Origin: Sphingopyxis sp. LC363
GTDB lineage: Bacteria; Pseudomonadota; Alphaproteobacteria; Sphingomonadales; Sphingomonadaceae
DNA length: 64,000 bases
Direction: 5' to 3'
NCBI RefSeq assembly: GCF_000756385.1
Contig: NZ_JNFC01000006.1
Location: 1 to 64,000, forward strand
Under the pieces are notes generated by a model. It was given only the letters and a program-made list of their open reading frames with translations. It searched no databases and was not told the DNA's origin. Each line of letters starts with the position of its first letter. The first letter of the stretch is position 1. A program made the translations under genes and the position numbers. Below are positions 35,380 to 44,096 of this stretch, piece by piece.

Positions 35380-36104
35380 TGATCGACCTGCATTATTCGG
35401 CGACCCCGAACGGGCAGAAGATCGCGATCATGCTTGAGGAAATCCGCGAGCCCTATCGCGTCATTCCCTATGACATTTTCGAGGGCGACCAACTGACCGC
35501 CGAGTTCGGGCGCATCAACCCCAACCACAAATTGCCCGCAATCGTCGATCATGCCCCGGCAGGTGGCGGCGACCCGGTGACGGTGTTCGAGTCGGGCGCG
35601 ATCCTGCAATATCTGGCCGAGAAAAGCGGGCGCTTCCTGCCCGCGTTGGGCGCGGCGCGCGCGGCAACGCTGTCATGGCTGACCTGGCAGGTCGCAGGGC
35701 TCGGGCCGATGGGCGGGCAGGCGAGCCATTTCCTCCGCTACGCCCCGGCGGGGCAGGATTATGCGACCGAGCGCTATACGAAGGAGCTCACGCGCCTCCT
35801 CACCGTGCTCGAAAAGCGGCTGGAAAAGAGCGCCTATGTCGCGGGCGACGACTATAGCATCGCCGACATGGCGATCTGGCCCGGCCGCGCGTCGGCATTC
35901 GTCATGGGAATGGGACTCGACGATTGGCCCGCGATGCGCCGCTGGTTCGAAGAGATTCGCGAGCGCCCGGCGGTAGCGCGGGCGATGACGCGCGAGGAGC
36001 TGAAGGCGCCGGCGAAATATATCGGCCGGCACCAGGCGCTCGACGAGAAGGAATGGTCGAACATGTTCGGCGCTGCGAACCATGCGGCCGTGAAAGGTGA
36101 CTGA
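35379..36104 (+). CDS. Glutathione S-transferase 3 (Nu-class-like)
   Basis: 241-aa GST paralogous to GST 2 and GST 4: YSATPNGQKIAIMLEEI, NHKLPAIVDH and FESGAILQYLAEKSGRFLP. ATG in TGATG overlap with DUF3237. Same fold and probably same chemistry as the other two, perhaps on successive or stereoisomeric substrates. Confidence 0.92.
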   Translation: MIDLHYSATPNGQKIAIMLEEIREPYRVIPYDIFEGDQLTAEFGRINPNHKLPAIVDHAPAGGGDPVTVFESGAILQYLAEKSGRFLPALGAARAATLSWLTWQVAGLGPMGGQASHFLRYAPAGQDYATERYTKELTRLLTVLEKRLEKSAYVAGDDYSIADMAIWPGRASAFVMGMGLDDWPAMRRWFEEIRERPAVARAMTREELKAPAKYIGRHQALDEKEWSNMFGAANHAAVKGD

Positions 36105-36134
36105 GACACTGGCGCGCGCGGAGCGCGAAGAGGT

Positions 36135-36161
36135 GGTGCCGGGACCGGCGATCCCGGCACC
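36135..36161. terminator. Hairpin between convergent GST 3 and pseudogene
   Basis: GGTGCCGGGA and TCCCGGCACC form a perfect 10-bp stem with a 7-base loop. No T-tract on either side, so termination efficiency is uncertain. Confidence 0.5.
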
Positions 36162-36167
36162 AACGGG

Positions 36168-36821
36168 TCAGCCGGCGCCGCCGGGCACGGGCGTGTTGAG
36201 CAACTGCTGCTCCCACAGATAGGCGATACCGCTGCCCGCGGCGTGCTGGATGAGGACGTCGGTCAGTTCGGCGGCATGTTCGGTCCGCGCCCAGTCGCGC
36301 TGCCATTCCGCCGCGAGCGCGAGCCACGTCATCATGTTCGCGCCCGCTGCGATCATGCGCTGGATCGCAACTTGATGCGCCTCGATCGACGTGCCGCCTG
36401 ACGCATCGGTGATGACCGTGACGTCCCAGCCTTCGCCGAGCGCCTGGATCACCGGCATTGCGACGCAGATTTCGGTCCACAGACCCGCAATGATCAACTG
36501 CTTGCGGCCCGTTGCCTTCACTGCGTCGACCACTTTCCGGTCTTCCTAGGTGTTGATGAAGGTGCGATCGATCACACCCTGATCGGGGAACAGATCGGTG
36601 ATCTGCGGAAAGATCAGGCCGCCGCGGGCGGCAACCACGCTGGTCAGGATGGTGGGGACGCCGAACGCCTTGGCGGTTTTCGCGAGCGCGGCCGAATTAT
36701 TGACCACCGCGTGCGGATCATGGCTGTTCAGGTTCGCTAGCTGATAGGGCTGATGATCGATGAGGACGAGGACCGAATCTTCGGGGCGAAGAAGCGACGC
36801 GAGGCCGTTGCGAAAGGTCAT
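36168..36821 (-). pseudogene. Isochorismatase-family (YcaC-like) hydrolase, nonsense-interrupted
   Basis: One reading frame of 218 codons encodes a full-length cysteine-hydrolase-fold protein, but an in-frame TAG at 36548-36546 splits it. The N-terminal part (DSVLVLIDHQPYQLANL, TVLTS-like TILTSVVAARGGL, RTFINT) stops before EDRKVVDAVKATGRK and LWTEICVAMP, which holds the catalytic Cys. Family members read INTWEDRKV or similar here, so TGG (Trp) to TAG is the simplest explanation. No frameshift is seen. Either a recent pseudogene, a sequencing error or a suppressed stop. Divergent from a LysR gene. Confidence 0.85.
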
Positions 36822-36971
36822 GATTATCCCTTGCTGTCGATAGAGTAAGGCAATGTGCCGGCAGGCCCGCGCTGTCTGCCCGGGCGCCTGCTCGATCTTC
36901 TTGCCGTTCCTGAAGTTGATGCGGTAGTGCCGTCCAATGGCACACTGTGTCGCGAAATAAGGAACGATCCA

Positions 36972-37862
36972 TTGGACATCGACGACCTCAGGACCTTCGT
37001 GGAAGTGGCCGATGCCGGGGGTGTATCGCCCGCCGCGCGTCGGCTGGGCGTTTCCAAATCGATCGTCAGCCGGCGGCTGTCGCGCCTCGAAGCCGACCTT
37101 GGCGTCCAATTGCTCGCGCGATCGACGCGCGGCGCGGCGCTGACCGAAGCCGGCGTCATTTTCCGCGACCATGCGGCGCGGGCCAGCGCCGAAATCGATG
37201 TGGCGAGAGAGACAATTCTTCCCGCGGGCGAGCTGCGCGGGCGCTTGCGGGTTTCGGCGCCCCTGACCTTTGGCCCGACCCATTTCGCGCCCGTGCTCGC
37301 CGAAATGGCTTGCCGCCATCCGCGGCTCCATATCCAGACCTGTTACACCGATCGCTTCGTCGACCTGATCGCGGAGGGTTACGATTGCGCGATCCGTGTC
37401 GGCTATCTGCAGGACTCCAACCTGATCGCGCGCCGCATCGGCCCGATGTATGGACGGTTGCTCGCCAGCCCAGCCTATATCGACGCACACGGCGCGCCCG
37501 AGACTCCGGACGAACTTGTCGCCCATCAGGCGCTGATGCAGGGTACCGAAAGCTGGTTGCTCCTCGATGGCGACAGGGTCGTGACGGTCCGTCCGCAGGG
37601 GCGTTTCAAGGCGGACAACGGGACGGCGCTGATCGCGGCGGCGGTCGCCGGGCTCGGGATCGCCTATCTCCCCGACGGCCTGTCGCACGACTATGTGGCG
37701 TCGGGCGCGCTCGTGCGGGTCATGACGCGGCATCTTCCGCCGCCGGCGGGCATATACGTCGTCCGGCCGCCCAGCCCGCATCCGGCGCGAAAGATACGCG
37801 AACTCACCGACCTGCTCATCGAATATTATGAACAGACGCCGTCGCTGGCGGGAACCGTATAA
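36972..37862 (+). CDS. LysR-family transcriptional regulator
   Basis: 296-aa LysR-type regulator: DLRTFVEVADAGGVSPAARRLGVSKSIVSRRLSRLEADLGVQLLARSTRG is the N-terminal winged helix; effector domain from about residue 90 (LRVSAPLTFGPTHFAPVLAEM). TTG start chosen because AAGGAACG precedes it and the domain begins there. Divergent from the interrupted isochorismatase gene, its likely target. Neither gene carries the island operator. Confidence 0.9.
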   Translation: MDIDDLRTFVEVADAGGVSPAARRLGVSKSIVSRRLSRLEADLGVQLLARSTRGAALTEAGVIFRDHAARASAEIDVARETILPAGELRGRLRVSAPLTFGPTHFAPVLAEMACRHPRLHIQTCYTDRFVDLIAEGYDCAIRVGYLQDSNLIARRIGPMYGRLLASPAYIDAHGAPETPDELVAHQALMQGTESWLLLDGDRVVTVRPQGRFKADNGTALIAAAVAGLGIAYLPDGLSHDYVASGALVRVMTRHLPPPAGIYVVRPPSPHPARKIRELTDLLIEYYEQTPSLAGTV

Positions 37863-37868
37863 CCGCGC

Positions 37869-38573
37869 CTAGCGTTTCGCGTGCTGGCGGTCGCCCCACA
37901 GGATTGCGCGATGCTCGTCGGTGAAGCCGGTGAGGCCGCCCTCGATCGTCTCGGCGCGCGCGACGCCGACCGTCATCCCCTCTGCGACCGCGGGGCGTTC
38001 GAGCATCGCGGCGCCCCAGCGATCGACGTTCGGAAAACGTCCGGCCTTTTCGATCAACTGGCGGCGCAGATAGGGCAGGGTCGCCATGTCGGCGATCGTA
38101 TAGTCGTCGCCCGCGAGCCATTCGGCTTGGCCCAGCCGCTTGTCGAGCACCATCATCAACCGGTCGACCTCGCGGCTGTAGCGCGCGATGGCATAGTCGT
38201 GCCGGTCCCTGGCATAGTGAGTGAAATGCGCCTCCTGCCCGAACATCGGGCCGACGCCCGACACCTGGAACATCAGCCATTGCCAGCAGATCGCGCGCTT
38301 CACCGGATCGGCGGGCAGGAAACGCCCGCTCTTCTCGGCGAGGTAGAGGAGGATCGCGCCGGTTTCCCAAAGCACGAAGCGCTCGCCGCCGGGTCCGTCC
38401 TCGTCGACGATCACCGGCGTCTTGTTGTTCGGGTTGAGCGCGAGAAATTCGGGCGTCAGCTGGTCGCCCGCGAGGATGTCGATATACTCGAGCCGCCAGT
38501 CGAGCCCCATTTCGAGGAGCGCGATCGCGATCTTGCGCGCATTGGGGGTCGGGCCGCCATAGAGGGTGATCAT
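37869..38573 (-). CDS. Glutathione S-transferase 4 (Nu-class-like)
   Basis: 234-aa GST related to GST 2 and 3: YGGPTPNARKIAIALLEMG, NNKTPVIVDEDG and ETGAILLYLAEKSGRFLPAD. ATG begins 5 bp after the CoA-transferase stop, so the two are co-transcribed from operator 8. Confidence 0.92.
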   Translation of the reverse strand: MITLYGGPTPNARKIAIALLEMGLDWRLEYIDILAGDQLTPEFLALNPNNKTPVIVDEDGPGGERFVLWETGAILLYLAEKSGRFLPADPVKRAICWQWLMFQVSGVGPMFGQEAHFTHYARDRHDYAIARYSREVDRLMMVLDKRLGQAEWLAGDDYTIADMATLPYLRRQLIEKAGRFPNVDRWGAAMLERPAVAEGMTVGVARAETIEGGLTGFTDEHRAILWGDRQHAKR

Positions 38574-38577
38574 CGCG

Positions 38578-39741
38578 TCAGCCCTCCCGTCCAAGCCAGC
38601 GTCTGAGCACGTCGGCGCTATCCTGTCCGACCGTGAGCGGGGCAGGGCGACGCACGCTGCCCGGCGTCGCCGACAGTTTCGGGAAGACACCCTGCATCGT
38701 GACTTCGCCCAGTTCTTCGTCGGCCACCGTCACCAGCGCTTCGCGCGCGGCGAAATGCGGGTCGGCCATCATGTCTTCGGCGTCGAAAATGCGACCCGCA
38801 GGCACGCTCGCTTCGATCATCCTCGTCTCGAGTTCCTCGATGGTCAGCATCCGCGTCCATTCGCCGATCAGCGCGTCGAGTTCTTCCTGCCGCGCGCCGC
38901 GCGCGCGGTGCGTCGCATAGCGATCGTCGCTCGCGAGTTCGGGGCGGCCCATCGCGGCGGCGAGCCTTGCGAAGACGCCGTCCTGATTGGCGCCGATCAG
39001 ATATTCGCCGTCCTTGCACGGGTAGACGTTCGACGGCGCGATCGCGGGGAGCGTCGATCCGGTGCGCCGCCGCTTGGTGCCGCTTGCCGAATAGTCCGAC
39101 ACGGTCGATTCCATCACCTGCAGCACCGCCTCGTAGAGCGCGGAATCGACGATCTGGCCTTCGCCGGTCTTGCTGCGGTGGTAAAGCGCGGCGAGCGCGC
39201 CCATGCAGCCGTAAGTCGCGGCGAGCGTATCGCCGATCGACACGCCCATGCGCGCAGGGGGGAGGTCGGGATAGCCGACGATTCCGCGCCAGCCGCCCAT
39301 CGCTTCGCCGATGCCGCCGAAGCCCGCGCGCGACGAATAGGGGCCGGTCTGGCCATAGCCCGATACGCGCACGACGATCAGCCCCGGGTTCGTCTTGCGG
39401 AGTTCGACGGGGTCGAGGTTCCATTTCTCGAGCGTACCGGGGCGGAAATTCTCGATCAATATGTCGGCCTTGGCGATCAGTTCGCGCGCGAGCGCCTGTC
39501 CTTCTTCGGAGCGCAAATCGACCGCGACAGAATATTTATTGCGCGCGATCACGCGCCACCAGCTCGGTTTGTCGCCCTGGCCCCAGTTGCGCATCTGGTC
39601 GCCGGTCACCGGCGGTTCGAGCTTGACGATTTCAGCGCCCATGTCGCCGAGAAGCTGCCCGCAGAAGGGGCCGGCGATGAGCTGACCCATCTCGACCACC
39701 CTGATGCCCTCCAGCGCGCCCCCGCTGCCCGTATCGCTCAT
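38578..39741 (-). CDS. CaiB/BaiF (family III) CoA-transferase
   Basis: 387-aa class III CoA-transferase: VVEMGQLIAGPFCGQLLGDMGAEIVKLE at the N terminus, NKYSVAVDL, ENFRPGTLEKW, and the acyl-acceptor Asp171 in SIGDTLAA. Moves CoA between two carboxylic acids without ATP. Divergent from an HMG-CoA-lyase-like gene, which recalls pathways where a 3-hydroxy-acid is activated by transfer and then cleaved. Confidence 0.92.
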   Translation of the reverse strand: MSDTGSGGALEGIRVVEMGQLIAGPFCGQLLGDMGAEIVKLEPPVTGDQMRNWGQGDKPSWWRVIARNKYSVAVDLRSEEGQALARELIAKADILIENFRPGTLEKWNLDPVELRKTNPGLIVVRVSGYGQTGPYSSRAGFGGIGEAMGGWRGIVGYPDLPPARMGVSIGDTLAATYGCMGALAALYHRSKTGEGQIVDSALYEAVLQVMESTVSDYSASGTKRRRTGSTLPAIAPSNVYPCKDGEYLIGANQDGVFARLAAAMGRPELASDDRYATHRARGARQEELDALIGEWTRMLTIEELETRMIEASVPAGRIFDAEDMMADPHFAAREALVTVADEELGEVTMQGVFPKLSATPGSVRRPAPLTVGQDSADVLRRWLGREG

Positions 39742-39800
39742 ATCATTCCTTTCGCGGCCGACTCTGATAAAACGACCTGCCTCGCCCATGGCCTTTGTAT

Positions 39801-39816
39801 ACTTAGAATGCTATGT
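39801..39816. promoter_or_regulatory. Island operator site 8 (ACTTAGAATGCTATGT)
   Basis: ACTTAG arm perfect, CTATGT arm one mismatch; between the divergent CoA-transferase and lyase genes. Confidence 0.75.
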
Positions 39817-39859
39817 AATTTTCAACCTGCTAAATGACTCGGAACACTCGGGACGCAAG

Positions 39860-40762
39860 ATGTTGAAAAATAAAGCCGTGGAACTGGTGGAGGTCGGCCC
39901 GCGCGACGGGCTGCAGAATGAGACGGCGATCGTTTCGACCGCCGACAAGCTCGAACTGATCCGCCGTGCGATCGATTATGGGATCCGGCGTATCGAGGTG
40001 ACGAGTTTCGTCAATCCGAAGAAGGTGCCGCAACTTGCCGACGCCGAGGAGCTGGTGGCGATGCTGCCGGCGCGCGATGATATGACCTATATCGGCCTCG
40101 TCCTCAATCGCCGCGGCGCCGAGCGCGCGCTCGCGACGGGCCGGATCGACGAACTCGGCGCGGTGTGCGTGACGAGCGACAGTTTCGGCATCCGCAATCA
40201 GGGGCAAAGCTCGGACGAATCGCTCGCCGCCGCGATGGAGATCGTCGCGCTGGCGCGGGGGGCGGGACGCAGCGGGCAGATCACCATCGCCACCGCGTTC
40301 GGCTGTCCGTTCGAGGGCAGGGTGGCGACCCAGCGCGTCGTCGAGATGGCGAAGCGCGCTGCCGACGCGCGCCCGCGCGAAATCGCGCTCGCCGATACGA
40401 TCGGGGTCGGCGTGCCGGCGCAGGTGTCGGAGATGGTCGGGCGCGTGCGCGAGGCGGTCGGCGATCTGCCGGTGCGCGTCCATTTCCACAACACGCGCGG
40501 CACCGGCATCGCCAATGTCTGGGCCGCGGTGGAGGAAGGCGCGGCGACGGTCGATGCGTCGCTCGGCGGGCTCGGCGGCTGTCCCTTCGCGCCCGGCGCG
40601 GCGGGCAATGTCGCGACCGAGGATGTCGTCTATCTGCTCGATCGGAGCGGCATGGGGACAGGTGTGACGCTGTCGCAGGTCATTGAAGCCGCCGACTGGC
40701 TCGCCGGCGTCATGGGTCGTCCGTTGCCCGCCATGGTCAGCAAGGCGCCCGCCTTTCCCTAG
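39860..40762 (+). CDS. HMG-CoA-lyase-like aldol lyase
   Basis: 300-aa TIM-barrel of the HMGL-like family: VEVGPRDGLQNE (metal Asp and catalytic Arg), VTSFVNPKKVPQLADAEEL, HFHNTRGTG (metal His pair) and GGLGGCPFAPGAAGN with the catalytic Cys. Cleaves a 3-hydroxy-3-methylglutaryl-CoA-type ester to acetyl-CoA plus an oxo acid. With the CoA-transferase opposite, it is a plausible terminal step of the island pathway. Ends overlapping the EamA gene by 4 bp (CTAG). Confidence 0.9.
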   Translation: MLKNKAVELVEVGPRDGLQNETAIVSTADKLELIRRAIDYGIRRIEVTSFVNPKKVPQLADAEELVAMLPARDDMTYIGLVLNRRGAERALATGRIDELGAVCVTSDSFGIRNQGQSSDESLAAAMEIVALARGAGRSGQITIATAFGCPFEGRVATQRVVEMAKRAADARPREIALADTIGVGVPAQVSEMVGRVREAVGDLPVRVHFHNTRGTGIANVWAAVEEGAATVDASLGGLGGCPFAPGAAGNVATEDVVYLLDRSGMGTGVTLSQVIEAADWLAGVMGRPLPAMVSKAPAFP

Positions 40763-41670
40763 AAGGTCGCGAGCAGCGCCATCACGACGCCGCCGACGAC
40801 GAGCAGCAGCCCGACGATCTCGTGCCAGCGCACCGGCTCGCGCAGATAGAAATGCGCGAAGCCGATGGTGAAGACGACCTCGACCTGCCCGACGATCCGC
40901 ACGAGCGCCGCCGGCGCCGCAGCAAAGCCGATATACCAACAGGCCGAACCGAGCGCCGAGAGCAGCCCGACCTGGCTCGAATTGCGCCAGGTCCGGAATA
41001 TGGCGCGCAGCGTGTCGCGATCGCGCAACGCGACCCAGAGCAGGTGCAAGCCGGTCTGGATCGCCATGACGACGACGAGCGTGACGAGCGCCGACCCGAT
41101 TAGATCAACGCCATCGAGTTCGGCGGTCGCGAGCTTCACCGCGATTGCCGCGAGCGCGAACATCGATCCCGCGCCGAGGCCGCAGAGCGCCGCGGGCTGG
41201 CCGAGCGCGCGCCAGATCTCGCGCGTCGAAACGCCGCGTCCGGCAAGCGCGAGCACCAGCACGCCGGCAACCCCGGCGACGATCCCGATCCACGCGAGCA
41301 GCGGCAATCGTTCGCCGAGGAAGAGCGCGGTGACGAGTGCGGCCTGCACCGCTTCGGTCTTGGAAAAGGCGGTGCCGACGACGAAACCGCGATGCCCGAA
41401 TGCCATGATGAGCAGGATCGTGCCCGCCATCTGGGTGACCGCCCCGGCGAGGACGAAGCCCGCGAAAGCGGTGCCGAATGTCGGCACCGCTTCGTGCCGG
41501 ATCGTCAGCCAGATGGCGGCAAAGGCGAGGGCGAAGGGGAGGCCGTATAGATAGCGGACGAGCCCCGCGCCGCTGACGCTGAGTTCGGCGCGGAGGCGCT
41601 GTTGCAGCGCGGTGCGCCACGCCTGGAACAGGCCGCCGAACAGCGACGCGGGGAGCCAGATCGGGTTCAT
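40759..41670 (-). CDS. EamA/DMT-family transporter 2
   Basis: 303-aa inner-membrane protein with about ten hydrophobic segments in two EamA repeats (GLFQAWRTALQQRLR at the start; WYIGFAAAPAALVRIVGQVEVVFT and REPVRWHEIVGLLLVVGGV near the end). Probably transports a pathway metabolite. ATG chosen at the start of fold similarity; ribosome site is weak. Under operator 9, divergent from an acyl-CoA dehydrogenase. Confidence 0.87.
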   Translation of the reverse strand: MNPIWLPASLFGGLFQAWRTALQQRLRAELSVSGAGLVRYLYGLPFALAFAAIWLTIRHEAVPTFGTAFAGFVLAGAVTQMAGTILLIMAFGHRGFVVGTAFSKTEAVQAALVTALFLGERLPLLAWIGIVAGVAGVLVLALAGRGVSTREIWRALGQPAALCGLGAGSMFALAAIAVKLATAELDGVDLIGSALVTLVVVMAIQTGLHLLWVALRDRDTLRAIFRTWRNSSQVGLLSALGSACWYIGFAAAPAALVRIVGQVEVVFTIGFAHFYLREPVRWHEIVGLLLVVGGVVMALLATF

Positions 41671-41736
41671 GCCGCCGACCGGACCGGTGTTGCGATATCG
41701 ACTCGTCTTGTCCCGTTCATTCCGCCTCCATGCAAT

Positions 41737-41752
41737 ACTTTGATTACTAAGT
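41737..41752. promoter_or_regulatory. Island operator site 9 (ACTTTGATTACTAAGT)
   Basis: Both arms perfect except one base (ACTTTG for ACTTAG). Lies in the 227-bp gap between the divergent EamA gene and acyl-CoA dehydrogenase 2. No gene is visible in the rest of the gap. Confidence 0.72.
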
Positions 41753-41897
41753 ATATGAGGTTGAGTGGGGGGTGCAGACGCCCGACCTGCCACGCCAATC
41801 AGCTAGACCCGCGGCGCGACAGGTTGCAGAAAGGGTGCGGGAGAGCAGATGACGCAAATATACGCAAAGACGCGGCCTGCCGGGCGAGGGATCTGAC

Positions 41898-42920
41898 ATG
41901 GCCGAACTCGACCCGCCGCTTGGCGAAGCGCAACAGATGCTGCAGGACAGCGTGCAGCGCTTCCTCGCCGACAACGAACGTCCCGGCTGGCGCGACCTGT
42001 GCGAAACGCTTGGCCTTGCCGGCATCGCGCTGCCCGTAAGCGTCGGCGGTTTCGGCGGCGGTGCGGTCGACATTGCGGTCGTGATGGCCGAACTTGGTCC
42101 GGCGCTCGCGGGCGCCGACTGGCTATCGCATGTCGCGGCGACGGTGCTTCTCGCGCGCGTTGCGCCCGGGCATCCGGCGCTCGGCGATCTGTCGGCGGGC
42201 CATCGTCGCATCGCGATCGTCTGTACGGCTTCGACCGCGTCGATGCCCGCTGTCGAAGGCGAGCTGGTGCGCGGCAGCGCGGCGCTGGTCGCGGGCGCGG
42301 CCGAGGCCGACCTGTTGCTGCTCGCAAGCGACGATGCGCTGCTGCTCGTTGCCGCCGATGGCGACAAGGTCGAGCAGCGCCACCGCATCATGCACGACGG
42401 CAGCGTGTCGGCCGACCTTTCCTTCACGCTCAAGCCGGGCGATGCGGACCTGCTGGCGGACGGGGACGAAGCGCGGGTGCTGGCCGATTATGCGAACGAT
42501 CTGATTCTGGCCGGGCGATGTGCCGAGGCGGTCGGGCTGATGCAGCGCATCATCGCCGACAGCGTCGACTATCTGGGCCAGCGCAAACAGTTCGGGATCG
42601 AGATCGGCCGTTTCCAGTCGCTGCGCCATCGCGCGGCCGACATGCAGCTCGCGATGATGAAGGCGGTCGCGCTCACCGAGGTGGCGGTCGCCGCAGTCGA
42701 TCAGGACGACCGCGACCGCGCGCAGGCGGTCAGCGCGGCGTGTATCGAGGTTGGCGACGCGGTGCGTGTGGTCGGCGAAAGCGCGGTGCAGATCCATGGC
42801 GCGATGGGGCTGACCGAGGAACTGAGTCTGGGTGGCTATTTCAAAAGGGCGCTCGCGATCGCGGCGGCATTCGGCCCGCGCGCCGGTCATCTCGCGCGTT
42901 TTACCGAGGCGGCTGACTAA
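41898..42920 (+). CDS. Acyl-CoA dehydrogenase 2, short type
   Basis: 340-aa acyl-CoA-dehydrogenase-fold protein, shorter than usual. YLGQRKQFGIEIGRFQSLRHRAADMQ and QIHGAMGLTEELSLGGYFKRAL are present, while the N-terminal and middle domains are reduced and no obvious catalytic Glu is seen at the MCAD position. Such short subunits often pair with a partner to form heteromeric enzymes; the convergent neighbour is the obvious partner. Confidence 0.88.
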   Translation: MAELDPPLGEAQQMLQDSVQRFLADNERPGWRDLCETLGLAGIALPVSVGGFGGGAVDIAVVMAELGPALAGADWLSHVAATVLLARVAPGHPALGDLSAGHRRIAIVCTASTASMPAVEGELVRGSAALVAGAAEADLLLLASDDALLLVAADGDKVEQRHRIMHDGSVSADLSFTLKPGDADLLADGDEARVLADYANDLILAGRCAEAVGLMQRIIADSVDYLGQRKQFGIEIGRFQSLRHRAADMQLAMMKAVALTEVAVAAVDQDDRDRAQAVSAACIEVGDAVRVVGESAVQIHGAMGLTEELSLGGYFKRALAIAAAFGPRAGHLARFTEAAD

Positions 42921-44047
42921 CCCAGCATCGTCCGCGCGATCAGGTCGCGCTGGATTTCGTTCGACCCCGCATAGATGCTCGCCGCCCGGTCGTTGAGATA
43001 GCGCGGCACCGCGACCGCCAGCTCGGCGGGCGTCTGTCCGTCGGCGTCGGCCCATGCGGCATGGCCCGCGACCTCGCATGCCAGCGTGTCGATACGCTGC
43101 GCGGTCTCGGTCCCGAGTATCTTGAGCGCCGAGGCGTAAAGCGCCGGACTGCCGCCGACGCCGCGCATCGCTTTCAGCTCGAGCGCCTGCAATGCTTTGA
43201 GCGCAACCGCTTCGCGGTCGAGCCGCGCGCGCAGCACCGGATCGATGTCATCGCGGGCGCGCAGCCGTTCGAGGCGGCAGATCAGCCCTGGCGCATACTT
43301 GCCGCCGCGTTCGAAGGTGAGCAGATGTTTCGCGACCGACCAGCCCTCATTCTCGCCGCCGAGCCGGTTCGCCCGCGGGACGCGGACGTCGTCGAAAAAC
43401 ACCTGGTTGAGTTCGTGATCACCGGCGAGCGTGCGGATCGGCTCGACCGCGATGCCCGGCGCCTTCATGTCGAGCAGCAGGAAACTGATCCCCGCCTGCG
43501 GCTTGCCCTCGTTCGAGGTGCGCACGAGCGCGAACATGCGGTTCGCGAAATGCGCGTGCGTCGTCCAGATCTTGGACCCGTTCAGGACATAGTCGTCGCC
43601 GTCGGGCACCGCGCGCAGTTGCAGCGCGGCGAGGTCCGACCCCGCGCCGGGCTCCGAAAAGCCCTGGCACCAATAATCCTCGCCCGACAATATGCGCGGC
43701 AGATAATGGGCGCGCTGTTCGGCGCTGCCATAGTGCATGATCACCGGCGCGACCATCTTGAGCCCCATTGGCGCGAGGTTCGGCGCGCCCGCCAGCGCGC
43801 ATTCGGCGGCAAAGATATAGCGTTCGATTTCGTTCCAGCCGGGGCCGCCGAACTCGGCGGGCCAGTCGGGCGCCGCCCAGCCGCGCGCGTGCAGGATGCG
43901 TTGCCACGGCAGCGACACGTCGGGATCGATGAAGACGCTGGTCGCGCGTGCGGCCGCTAGGCGAATATCGTCGGGCAGATGCGCAGCCAGGAAGGCGCGA
44001 ACCTGGTCGCGAAAGGCGATCAGCGCCGGATCGTTCAGCATGTCCAT
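42917..44047 (-). CDS. Acyl-CoA dehydrogenase 3
   Basis: 376-aa acyl-CoA dehydrogenase: GFSEPGAGSDLAALQ, NGSKIWTTHAHFANRMF and YLNDRAASIYAGSNEIQRDLIARTMLG. At the MCAD Glu376 position it has Ala (YAGSN). Convergent with acyl-CoA dehydrogenase 2, ends overlapping by 4 bp. Together they may form an alpha/beta heteromer like steroid-side-chain dehydrogenases. It has no island operator of its own that I could find. Confidence 0.9.
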   Translation of the reverse strand: MDMLNDPALIAFRDQVRAFLAAHLPDDIRLAAARATSVFIDPDVSLPWQRILHARGWAAPDWPAEFGGPGWNEIERYIFAAECALAGAPNLAPMGLKMVAPVIMHYGSAEQRAHYLPRILSGEDYWCQGFSEPGAGSDLAALQLRAVPDGDDYVLNGSKIWTTHAHFANRMFALVRTSNEGKPQAGISFLLLDMKAPGIAVEPIRTLAGDHELNQVFFDDVRVPRANRLGGENEGWSVAKHLLTFERGGKYAPGLICRLERLRARDDIDPVLRARLDREAVALKALQALELKAMRGVGGSPALYASALKILGTETAQRIDTLACEVAGHAAWADADGQTPAELAVAVPRYLNDRAASIYAGSNEIQRDLIARTMLG

Positions 44048-44096
44048 GGCTCCGGCTTAGGCCCCTGCGCGATGCCGGGCCAAGCTGGCACCTGCA

